64,000 nt of DNA from an uncultured Balneola sp. Its GTDB lineage: Bacteria > Bacteroidota > Rhodothermia > Balneolales > Balneolaceae. How positions within the stretch are numbered: the first letter of the stretch is position 1; each line of letters opens with the position of its first letter. The stretch covers positions 1 through 64,000 of the forward strand of contig CABZVB010000007.1 in NCBI GenBank assembly GCA_902529115.1. Direction: 5' to 3'. The translations under genes and the position numbers were made by a program. Positions 9,372-17,412 of the stretch are shown piece after piece. The notes beneath the pieces are model-generated. The model was not told the DNA's origin, did not search any database, and saw only the letters and a list, made by a program, of their open reading frames with translations.

Positions 9372-10308
9372 TTTTGCCTCGCCGGTAGTACTAGCCTTTA
9401 CCCTTGGTATAGCAGCTAAACTATTGAAGAGTGATCTTGAAATTCCAAAACCACTGTATCAAGGTTTGTCGATTTATTTATTGTTGGCCATTGGTCTAAA
9501 AGGGGGTGTTGAGCTCAGTAAAACCTCTCTTAATGCTTTTATAGGTCCGGCTTCTATTACACTTTTGCTTGGTATATTAACCCCACTTATCGCCTACGCT
9601 GTTCTTCGATATTTGGGCCGTATGGATATGATAAACTCTTCGGCTATTGCTGCGCATTATGGCTCTGTTTCCGCGGTGACCTTTATTGCTGCTATCAGTT
9701 ATGTTGAGAGTTTGGGTTACAGCCCAGAAGGCTTTTTGCCCACACTGGTTGCTTTGTTAGAGGTTCCTGGTATAATTGTCGCCTTGATTATCCCTCAACT
9801 CTCTAATAGTGGAAATGGATCCTTTAAAAAAGCCTTACATGAAGTGGTAACGGGCAGTTCCATTATATTGTTACTCGGAGGGCTACTTATTGGATTTGTA
9901 GCGGGGCCGGTTAAGTTTGAGTCGGTTCAGCCCTTTTTTGTGAGTGGTTTTCAGGGGGCATTAGTGCTCTTTTTATTGGAATTGGGTATGGTTACGGCTC
10001 GCCGACTCAGTGATTTGAAAAAAGTGGGGGTATTTTTACTTGGTTTTGGAATCTTAGTACCGATATTACATGGTATATTGGCCATTTGGCTGGGTCTTAT
10101 GGTTGGCTTAAGCGTAGCTGGGGCAACGGTTTTGGCAGCTATGGTCTCAAGTGGATCTTATATAGCCGCTCCTGCTGCGGTAAGAATAGCTCTTCCGAAA
10201 GCCAATCCAAGCTATTATCTTACAGCATCCTTAGGAATTACTTTTCCCTTTAATATTACCATTGGAATTCCTATTTATTATTTAATTGCAACATGGATGG
10301 GAGCATAA
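9352..10308 (+). CDS. sodium-dependent bicarbonate transporter, SbtA family (DUF897)
   Basis: Inner-membrane protein of 318 aa with about ten predicted membrane segments in two similar halves. It has the family-typical LLLAIGLKGGVELS in the first half and SGSYIAAPAAVRIALPKANPS near the C-terminus. In cyanobacteria SbtA imports bicarbonate with sodium to supply Rubisco. No Rubisco or carboxysome gene is in this window, so here bicarbonate would more plausibly feed carboxylases or pH control. It overlaps the LysR gene by 20 nt and is followed after a single base by the PII-like SbtB gene, its usual inhibitor partner. Family assignment is good; the ion specificity is by homology. Confidence 0.9.
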   Translation: MESLLSNFASPVVLAFTLGIAAKLLKSDLEIPKPLYQGLSIYLLLAIGLKGGVELSKTSLNAFIGPASITLLLGILTPLIAYAVLRYLGRMDMINSSAIAAHYGSVSAVTFIAAISYVESLGYSPEGFLPTLVALLEVPGIIVALIIPQLSNSGNGSFKKALHEVVTGSSIILLLGGLLIGFVAGPVKFESVQPFFVSGFQGALVLFLLELGMVTARRLSDLKKVGVFLLGFGILVPILHGILAIWLGLMVGLSVAGATVLAAMVSSGSYIAAPAAVRIALPKANPSYYLTASLGITFPFNITIGIPIYYLIATWMGA

Positions 10309-10309
10309 A

Positions 10310-10615
10310 ATGGAGTTAAAAGAACTTACGTTGGTTACCATAATCACCGAGCGATTATTGCGTGACGAAATCATAGATCGTCTGAAAGAAACAGGTGTAT
10401 CAGGTTATACTCTCTCTGACACTACTGGAGAGGGATCAAGAGGAATTCGGGCTAGCGACTGGGAAGGTAAGAATGTAAAAATTGAGGTGATTGTGAATCA
10501 CTCTACTGCTGAAAAAATTATCCAGCAAGTTAGTGATGAGTATTTTGAAAATTATGCAGTTGTAGCTTATACTCAAACCGTACGTGTTGTTCGAGGTGAA
10601 AAGTACATGAGCTAG
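10310..10615 (+). CDS. PII-like signalling protein, SbtB type
   Basis: Small ferredoxin-like PII protein of 101 aa. The T-loop region carries GEGSRG (about residues 42-47), and the fold runs from KELTLVTIITE to AYTQTVRVVRGEKY. SbtB proteins bind adenine nucleotides, including cAMP and AMP, and in cyanobacteria bind SbtA to tune bicarbonate uptake. The start is the ATG at 10310, directly after the SbtA stop; an in-frame codon at 10286 would lie inside sbtA and gives no conserved sequence. The LysR-SbtA-SbtB order makes a compact regulated uptake unit. Confidence 0.87.
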   Translation: MELKELTLVTIITERLLRDEIIDRLKETGVSGYTLSDTTGEGSRGIRASDWEGKNVKIEVIVNHSTAEKIIQQVSDEYFENYAVVAYTQTVRVVRGEKYMS

Positions 10616-10774
10616 TAGTTATAGACTCAAAACAAATAGTAGTTTATTGGCAAAAATAATGTGTATTTTCATCTGTGCTATTAAATTAGCCTTTAAAGCC
10701 CGAGTTGAGATGATGCCGCAACCACATTCCTCTCTTTGCTGGCAACATCTTATTTTCAAATCAATAGTTTATAC

Positions 10775-12268
10775 ATGTCTTTATTTTCAGAGTTGGGCCT
10801 CAGGCAAGAATTGCTTGAGGGAGTAGAACGTTTAGGTTTTACAGAACCAACCAAAGTTCAAGAACTTGCGATTCCTACTATTTTGGAATCTGCTCGGGAT
10901 TTAGTGGCATTAGCCCAAACAGGTACGGGAAAAACAGGGGCTTTTGGCCTTCCCTTATTACACAAAATAGATCCAGAAAATAAAAATGTGCAAGCGGTTG
11001 TACTTTCACCTACTAGAGAATTAGCTATTCAGATTGCAAAGGATTTAAAAGCTTTTGCAAAAAAACTTAAAGGAGTTAAAACCGTAGCGGTTTATGGCGG
11101 TTCAGAAATTCGCACGCAAATTAAGGCCCTAGAAAGTGGATGTCAGGTTGTTGTAGGAACACCTGGACGTATGCTAGATTTAATTCGACGCCGTAAATTA
11201 AGAGTAGAGAATATACAGACCTTAGTACTTGATGAAGCCGACGAAATGCTTAATATGGGCTTTCAAGAAGACCTAGATGCGATATTGGTGGATACCCCGT
11301 CAGAAAAACAAACACTCTTATTTTCAGCAACCATGCCTAAACAAATGTCGAGCATGGCTAAAAAATATATGCATGAACCTGCTGAAATAGAGGTGGGCGA
11401 GCGTAATTCTGGCTCAAAAGACGTTGAGCATGAATATTTTGTGGTAAAAGCCAGTAATCGGTTCGAAACACTTAAGAGATTGGTAGATATACATCCTAGT
11501 ATGTATGGTATCATTTTTTGTCGTACTCGTAACGAAACAATGAATATTTCTAAGTGGCTAAGCAGAGATGGATACGAAGTTGACGTATTAAATGGTGATC
11601 TCTCGCAAAATCAGAGAGATCAGGTGATGAACCGTTTTAGAAAGTCAGAGCTTAAAATTTTAGTTGCTACCGATGTAGCTGCCCGTGGGCTCGACGTCAA
11701 CAATCTCTCCCATATTGTTAATTATAATTTACCAGACGATTTAGAAGTGTATATTCATAGAAGTGGACGTACAGGACGTGCAGGAAACAAGGGTATTTGT
11801 ATGAGTATTGTTAGCCCACGTGAGCAAAGTCGTATACGACGTTTGGAAAAAATGGCTTCACAGCCTTTCATCAAATCTGAAGTTCCAACTGGTGAGGAAA
11901 TATGCTCCAAGAGGTTATTACATGGTTTAGAGAGAGTTAAAAAGGAAGCAGTAAATCCAGAAAGGATTCAACCATTTTTACCTTCAGCTCTTGAAGCATT
12001 GAAGGATTTGACCAAAGAGCAGGTTATAGAACGCTTTCTAAGCCTAGAATTTCATAATATGCTAGAGTATTATGCTGGAGCAACCGATGTTAATGCTAAA
12101 GGTAATAGGGGTCATGGTGATAGTGGTCGTCGTCGTGGACGGCGCGATGGTAGAGTTAGAGGACGTGGGCGTTCAAGTGGTAGTCGAGGAGGCCGACGTT
12201 CAGATCGAAACTCCGATGATAGTCAAAGGAAAGGGAGATTTAGAGGTGGTAGGAGAAGGAAAGCTTAG
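10775..12268 (+). CDS. DEAD-box ATP-dependent RNA helicase with RGG tail
   Basis: RNA helicase of 497 aa acting in RNA decay, ribosome assembly or cold adaptation (DeaD/CsdA-like). Motifs in order: Q motif GFTEPTKVQ, I AQTGTGKT, Ia PTREL, Ib TPGR, II DEAD, III SAT, V ARGLD and VI HRSGRTGRAG. A short C-terminal domain is followed by an Arg/Gly-rich tail of about 65 residues, a flexible RNA-binding region. The start is placed at the ATG at 10775 (MSLFSELGL), which matches the family; an earlier in-frame start at 10736 adds 13 unrelated residues. It is monocistronic by layout and convergent with the amidase gene. Confidence 0.93.
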   Translation: MSLFSELGLRQELLEGVERLGFTEPTKVQELAIPTILESARDLVALAQTGTGKTGAFGLPLLHKIDPENKNVQAVVLSPTRELAIQIAKDLKAFAKKLKGVKTVAVYGGSEIRTQIKALESGCQVVVGTPGRMLDLIRRRKLRVENIQTLVLDEADEMLNMGFQEDLDAILVDTPSEKQTLLFSATMPKQMSSMAKKYMHEPAEIEVGERNSGSKDVEHEYFVVKASNRFETLKRLVDIHPSMYGIIFCRTRNETMNISKWLSRDGYEVDVLNGDLSQNQRDQVMNRFRKSELKILVATDVAARGLDVNNLSHIVNYNLPDDLEVYIHRSGRTGRAGNKGICMSIVSPREQSRIRRLEKMASQPFIKSEVPTGEEICSKRLLHGLERVKKEAVNPERIQPFLPSALEALKDLTKEQVIERFLSLEFHNMLEYYAGATDVNAKGNRGHGDSGRRRGRRDGRVRGRGRSSGSRGGRRSDRNSDDSQRKGRFRGGRRRKA

Positions 12269-12314
12269 GATAGTATCCTGTTAAGGTGCAAGATTAACCA
12301 AACAGTCTATAGAG

Positions 12315-13907
12315 TTATTTCAAATGCGGTGCAAAGCGAGCTTGTGTCATTTGCTCAAAGGCATATGCATAGCCTATGAGCTTTGCCTCGTCCCATGCGC
12401 GACCAAAAAAAGACATCCCCACTGGTAGATTTTCGATCTGCCCCATTGGTACTGTAATATTTGGGTAGCCTGAGCGAGCAGCTGGTGAACTTGATGATAG
12501 TCCAAAATTGTCCCCATTGATTAGATCGATTTTCCAAGCGGGGCCTCCTGTTATAGAGATGATTACATCTAAATCATGCATATTCATCACTCGATCTATC
12601 CCTTCTGTCTGGGTTTTACGGTTTAACTCGCTGAGTGCTTGCTCGTAGGCAGGCTCGGTTATTGGGCCTTTTGCTTGGGCTCTTAATAATCGATCATGAT
12701 CGAAATAACGCATTTCAACTGGGTCACCCAGCGTTTGCAGGATTAAATCATCTAAGTCATTAACTAGGGCATTCTCTCCCAAAGAGCGGAAATATTTGTT
12801 AAGACCATCTTTAAATTCATAGAGCATAATCTGATAGGAATTCCCACCAGGATTTTCTTGAGAAATTTGATCAAGTTCTATAAGGGTAGCTCCAGCTTGT
12901 TCTAAATCTCGAAGTCTGCTATTAAATAAGGTGTCTACCCGAAAGTGTCGTCCTCTAGGGTCATTATAAACTCCAATCCTAGCACCTTGTAAAAGGTTTT
13001 GGTTTAAATATGCCAGATAATCTGTTTTTAGATATGCTTCACTAGCCAATGTTTTTTTATCCGTTGAATCGATACCTATCATGGCAGATAATGCAATGGC
13101 AGCATCTCTGACAGTTCTTGTCATAGGTCCAGGAGTATCTTGAGTATACGATATAGGTATAATTCCACTTCGACTCAGTAATCCAACCGTAGGTTTGATT
13201 CCAACCAAACCGTTGGCGTTGGCTGGACATGTTATTGATCCGTTGGTTTCTGTGCCTATGGTAAACATGGCAAGGTTTGCTGATGCAGCCACTCCTGAGC
13301 CAGCACTCGACCCGCAAGGACTTCTACTCTGATCATATGGATTCTTAGTCTGCCCTCCAAGACCACTCCAACCACTTGAAGAAAAACTAGAATGAAAATT
13401 GGCCCATTCACTTAGATTTGTTTTACCTAATATGATTGCTCCAGCTTCTCGTAGTTGTTGTACGATGAACGCATCACGATAAGGCCTTGATTCTGCCATT
13501 GCTCGTGCGCCAGCCGTATTGGGCATTCCTTCTTTTGTATCAATATTATCTTTAAGTAAAACTGGAATACCAAAAAGTAGCGGTAGCACACCTTCAGCAG
13601 ATTGCAAAAGTTGTGTATCCATCGACGTAGCAATATCTATCGCTTCGGAGTTAATTGTAATGACCGAGTTTAACTCTGGTCCATTAGGATCTAGGTCAAT
13701 CGCCTCAATGCGCCCAAGATAGGCTTGTACAACCTCAAGTACTGAGAATTCTCCACTCAGATAACCTTGTTGTAATTCTTCAATAGTAATCTCTTCAAGA
13801 CCTAGTGCTACAAATGCAGCATTAGAAGGATGTTCTATCCCTGTCTTGATTTGGCATTGCAGGTTAAAAAGCAACAAACAAAAGAAAACAAGGAGGCGGA
13901 AATTCAT
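12315..13907 (-). CDS. amidase signature family lipoprotein
   Basis: Amidase-signature enzyme of 530 aa with the Ser-cisSer-Lys triad. K119 lies in LLKDNIDT, the cis-serine region in GSSAGSG (about 199-204), and the nucleophile is probably S224 in TETNGSITCPAN. It hydrolyses an amide whose identity cannot be read off. The N-terminus is a lipoprotein signal peptide with lipobox FNLQC (Cys18), so this is an exported form rather than the GatA subunit. The gene lies 24 nt downstream of ahcY on the same strand and is probably the last gene of a TlpA-like/ahcY/amidase operon, although no functional link to ahcY is evident. Confidence 0.9.
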   Translation of the reverse strand: MNFRLLVFFCLLLFNLQCQIKTGIEHPSNAAFVALGLEEITIEELQQGYLSGEFSVLEVVQAYLGRIEAIDLDPNGPELNSVITINSEAIDIATSMDTQLLQSAEGVLPLLFGIPVLLKDNIDTKEGMPNTAGARAMAESRPYRDAFIVQQLREAGAIILGKTNLSEWANFHSSFSSSGWSGLGGQTKNPYDQSRSPCGSSAGSGVAASANLAMFTIGTETNGSITCPANANGLVGIKPTVGLLSRSGIIPISYTQDTPGPMTRTVRDAAIALSAMIGIDSTDKKTLASEAYLKTDYLAYLNQNLLQGARIGVYNDPRGRHFRVDTLFNSRLRDLEQAGATLIELDQISQENPGGNSYQIMLYEFKDGLNKYFRSLGENALVNDLDDLILQTLGDPVEMRYFDHDRLLRAQAKGPITEPAYEQALSELNRKTQTEGIDRVMNMHDLDVIISITGGPAWKIDLINGDNFGLSSSSPAARSGYPNITVPMGQIENLPVGMSFFGRAWDEAKLIGYAYAFEQMTQARFAPHLK

Positions 13908-13931
13908 TATCGAGAAAAGATTATTTAGAGA

Positions 13932-15296
13932 TTAGTAACGGTATTCGTCTGACTTGTAGGGGCCAGTGATAGGCACACCAATATAGGCTGCTTGCACTTC
14001 GGTTAATTCCTCTAAATCGGCACCAATCTTGGATAGATGCAGTCGGGCTACTTTTTCATCTAAAGTTTTAGGAAGCGTATGAACTTTTCCTGTTTCGAAT
14101 TCTTTTGGGCGATTCCATAAAGCAATTTGTGCTAGTGTTTGGTTGGCAAAAGAATTGCTCATCACAAAAGATGGGTGACCTGTAGCATTACCAAGATTCA
14201 TTAAACGGCCTTGAGACAACAGAATGACTTGTTTTCCACTTTCGAGGGTATATAAATCGACCTGAGGCTTAATATTATCTTCGGTTGCGTGAGTTTTTAG
14301 CCAGGCTACATCTATTTCGTTGTCGAAGTGACCGATGTTACCTACAATTGCTTTGTCTTTCATGGCTTCAAAATGCGAACCAGTAACAATGTCTTTATTT
14401 CCTGTTGCTGTAATAATAATGTCAGCGCGAGTTGCTGCTTCGTTCATTCGCTTGACTTCAAAGCCATCCATCGCCGCTTGAAGAGCACAAATCGGATCTA
14501 TCTCGGTCACGATAACCCGTGCACCCGCACCACGTAACGATGCTGCAGTTCCCTTACCAACATCGCCATAACCTGCAACAACAGCTACTTTACCCGCCAT
14601 CATAACATCGGTAGCGCGTCTAATTGCGTCAACTGCAGATTCTTGACATCCATATTTATTGTCGAACTTAGATTTGGTTACGGAATCATTTACATTTATG
14701 GCTGGGAGAGGTAATGTGCCGTTTCTTTCACGTTCGATCAGTCGTAATACGCCGGTGGTGGTTTCCTCGGAAATACCATTGATACCGTCGGCTAACTCTG
14801 GATATCGGTCCAACACCATGTTGGTGAGGTCTCCACCGTCGTCTAAAATCATATTCAAAGGTTGACCATCAGGGAAATACAAGGTTTGCTCGATACACCA
14901 ATCGAATTCTTCTTCATTCATCCCTTTCCATGCATATACCGGAACACCAGCAGCTGCTATAGCTGCAGCAGCATGATCTTGGGTAGAATAAATATTGCAT
15001 GAACTCCAAGTTACATCTGCTCCTAGGTCTACTAAAGTTTCAATGAGTACAGCAGTCTGAATGGTCATATGAAGGCAACCTGCAATGCGAGCACCTTTGA
15101 GAGGTTGTTCGGTTTTGTACTCCTCTCGGATAGCCATTAATCCAGGCATTTCAGCCTCTGCGAGTTCTATTTCTTTACGCCCGTATGCCGCTTGAGAGAT
15201 ATCGGCTACTTTATAGGTAGGTTTACTGTTTGGTAAATCTTCTTTGGCAGTTTCTTTAATGGACTTAGTAGATGAATCTATCGTTTCTTGAGACAT
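13932..15296 (-). CDS. ahcY: adenosylhomocysteinase
   Basis: S-adenosylhomocysteine hydrolase, cleaving SAH to adenosine and homocysteine in the methyl cycle. At 454 aa it is typical, with an N-terminal extension of about 27 residues. Visible features are the substrate domain ([22 protein letters not shown], here AGCLHMT), the NAD-binding motif [21 protein letters not shown] and the C-terminal YKSDEYRY. The start at 15296 lies 12 nt after the stop of the TlpA-like gene upstream, and the amidase follows 24 nt downstream, so co-transcription is likely. No SAH riboswitch-like structure is apparent upstream of the operon. Confidence 0.96.
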   Translation of the reverse strand: MSQETIDSSTKSIKETAKEDLPNSKPTYKVADISQAAYGRKEIELAEAEMPGLMAIREEYKTEQPLKGARIAGCLHMTIQTAVLIETLVDLGADVTWSSCNIYSTQDHAAAAIAAAGVPVYAWKGMNEEEFDWCIEQTLYFPDGQPLNMILDDGGDLTNMVLDRYPELADGINGISEETTTGVLRLIERERNGTLPLPAINVNDSVTKSKFDNKYGCQESAVDAIRRATDVMMAGKVAVVAGYGDVGKGTAASLRGAGARVIVTEIDPICALQAAMDGFEVKRMNEAATRADIIITATGNKDIVTGSHFEAMKDKAIVGNIGHFDNEIDVAWLKTHATEDNIKPQVDLYTLESGKQVILLSQGRLMNLGNATGHPSFVMSNSFANQTLAQIALWNRPKEFETGKVHTLPKTLDEKVARLHLSKIGADLEELTEVQAAYIGVPITGPYKSDEYRY

Positions 15297-15308
15297 ATAA
15301 TGTATGTT

Positions 15309-15878
15309 TTAAGGTAAAAATTTGTCTAAAATAGCTTTAGTTTTCTCATAGTCGCCTTGAGTTCCTCGGGATCCTAATTCCGTTGTGATGACGTAACCGG
15401 CAGTGTCAATAAATACTTTGAAGGGTATGCCCATGGATATTACTTGCTCGCCCACACCGTTTGCGTCAACTAGCCAGTTAAAATCATAAGGATTTTCATT
15501 GGCAAATTCTGCAACCTGCTTAGGATTATCGGCTAAAATTGTATTCACTGCTAATACTTCGAATTGGTCGCTATACTCTGCGCGCAGAGAATCCATCGCT
15601 GGAAATACCATTAAACATGGCGAACACCATGTTTCCCAAAAATCTATAAGCATAATTTTTCCTGCATAATCGGTTATTTGAACTGTGTTACCATCTAAGT
15701 CTTTGAAGCTAGCTCGTTGTAGTACACCTTGAATGCGTAGCTGATCTTCGTTCAAATTATACCGATTGATGCTACTCTCATTGGACTCATAACTACCGTT
15801 TGAACAGTTAATAAATGTGAGAGCAACCAACAATATTGCAACACCTACTAAGCCAATATGAGTAAGTTTACTGGTCAT
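15309..15878 (-). CDS. TlpA-like thioredoxin-family lipoprotein
   Basis: Envelope thiol-disulfide oxidoreductase of 189 aa. The N-terminal hydrophobic segment ends in a lipobox (TFINC, Cys25), so the protein is probably tethered outside the inner membrane. The redox motif is WETWCSPC (Cys85, Cys88) in an AhpC/TSA-Redoxin fold with the usual cis-Pro segment (MGIPFKVF). Relatives reduce c-type cytochrome precursors or other periplasmic disulfides. It is the first gene of the minus-strand set with ahcY 12 nt downstream. The exact substrate is not evident. Confidence 0.88.
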   Translation of the reverse strand: MTSKLTHIGLVGVAILLVALTFINCSNGSYESNESSINRYNLNEDQLRIQGVLQRASFKDLDGNTVQITDYAGKIMLIDFWETWCSPCLMVFPAMDSLRAEYSDQFEVLAVNTILADNPKQVAEFANENPYDFNWLVDANGVGEQVISMGIPFKVFIDTAGYVITTELGSRGTQGDYEKTKAILDKFLP

Positions 15879-16025
15879 TGATTATACATTCTTTATGGTT
15901 GATCAATAAAATAATTATAAAAATTTTGGTCGGGTTTAATGGATTATAAAGATACGATTTCATTCCGATAAAAGTTCCTTTGCACATTTTCGTGTGAATT
16001 TTGTCAGAGCCTCTTATCTTACTTT

Positions 16026-17303
16026 ATGCAACATTCATCAAAAGATAGCAGTTCGATTGCGGTGGAGGCCTTGAAAAAAAAATCTACCTCTACCCAAAAA
16101 ACCTATGACTTTATCATCGTAGGGGCTGGTATTGTTGGTCTTGCTACGGCGTACAAATTGCACAAAAAATTTTCAGATGCCACTATTTTAGTACTCGAAA
16201 AAGAGGGTCATGTGGGGGCGCACCAAACTGGAAAAAACTCTGGAGTTATCCACTCGGGAATCTATTACAAGCCAGGCAGTTATAAAGCGAGAAACTGCCG
16301 AGAAGGTAGATTGCAATTGGTCGATTTTTGTAATGAAATGAACGTGGCCATGGAAGTTTGTGGTAAGGTTATTGTAGCAACTAAGGAAGAGGAATTGCCT
16401 CGCTTGGACGGGATCTATCAGCGTGGTATCGAGAATGAAATTGAAGGTATTAAGATGATTAATCTCGATGAACTTGCAGAGATTGAGCCACACGTTAAAG
16501 GGGTGAAAGCAATTCATGTTCCTTGCTCTGGCATCGTAGATTATGTGGGAATGTGTGACCGGATGATGGAAGCAATTAAAGGAGATAGTCGTGGATATAT
16601 CCAATTTAGCGCGCGCGTACATGCTATTCGTGAGGCTTCAAATGCAGTACATGTTCAAGCAGGAAACAGTAGCTATAAAGGGCGTTATCTAATTAATTGT
16701 GCAGGCTTATACTGTGATCATGTGGCTAAGTCCGCAGGATTGAATTCGCCGGTGAAAATAGTACCGTTTAAAGGAGAATATTACGAGCTTAAACCTGAGT
16801 CAGAGTACCTCGTAAAGCATCTTATCTATCCACTTCCAAATCCTGAATTTCCATTTTTAGGAGTACATTTTACCCGGATGGCTTTAGGAGGTATAGAATG
16901 CGGTCCCAACGCTGTTTTTGTATTTAAACGCGAGGGCTATGAAAAGTTCGCTTTTGACTTTAAGGAATCTCTGGAGTCTTTAACTTTTCCAGGATTCTGG
17001 AAAATGGCAACCAAGCATTGGCGTATGGGTCTTGACGAGTATAAGCGCTCATTCTCCAAAGAAGCCTTTGTAAGAGGACTACAGAGCCTAATTCCAGAGG
17101 TCCAAAGTCATCATTTAAAACGTTCGCCTGCAGGAGTTCGTGCCATTGCTTTACAGCCTGATGGAGAAATATTGGATGATTTTCACTTTGAACGGGCAGA
17201 CCGCCAGATTCATGTACTTAATGCTCCAAGTCCGGCTGCTACCGCTTGCCTATCGCTGGGAGATGAGTTGGTGCGGAAATGCGAAATTGATTTTGACTTA
17301 TAG
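16026..17303 (+). CDS. lhgO: L-2-hydroxyglutarate oxidase/dehydrogenase
   Basis: FAD-dependent DAO-family enzyme of 425 aa that oxidises L-2-hydroxyglutarate to 2-oxoglutarate and feeds electrons to the quinone pool. The dinucleotide motif is VGAGIVGLATAY (about residues 33-44) after an N-terminal extension of about 27 residues. The family-specific block GKNSGVIHSGIYYKPGS follows. A C-terminal SPAGVRAIALQPDGE segment is also characteristic. About 110 nt downstream lies a YdiJ-like FAD/Fe-S dehydrogenase on the same strand, a candidate for the D-enantiomer. Assignment is strong on motifs. Confidence 0.9.
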   Translation: MQHSSKDSSSIAVEALKKKSTSTQKTYDFIIVGAGIVGLATAYKLHKKFSDATILVLEKEGHVGAHQTGKNSGVIHSGIYYKPGSYKARNCREGRLQLVDFCNEMNVAMEVCGKVIVATKEEELPRLDGIYQRGIENEIEGIKMINLDELAEIEPHVKGVKAIHVPCSGIVDYVGMCDRMMEAIKGDSRGYIQFSARVHAIREASNAVHVQAGNSSYKGRYLINCAGLYCDHVAKSAGLNSPVKIVPFKGEYYELKPESEYLVKHLIYPLPNPEFPFLGVHFTRMALGGIECGPNAVFVFKREGYEKFAFDFKESLESLTFPGFWKMATKHWRMGLDEYKRSFSKEAFVRGLQSLIPEVQSHHLKRSPAGVRAIALQPDGEILDDFHFERADRQIHVLNAPSPAATACLSLGDELVRKCEIDFDL

Positions 17304-17412
17304 CACATAACCTTGGTGGCCGAAAATATAATTACTGAAAAGGTAGCAGCTATGTTAGCCAGAAAAGAAAAAATATAAAAATATCAATTGATTGAATATT
17401 TGAATCTTACTT

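Noticed and set aside
15879-16025. possible SAH riboswitch upstream of the ahcY operon
   Set aside because: The region shows no conserved SAH-aptamer-like sequence or stem pattern.
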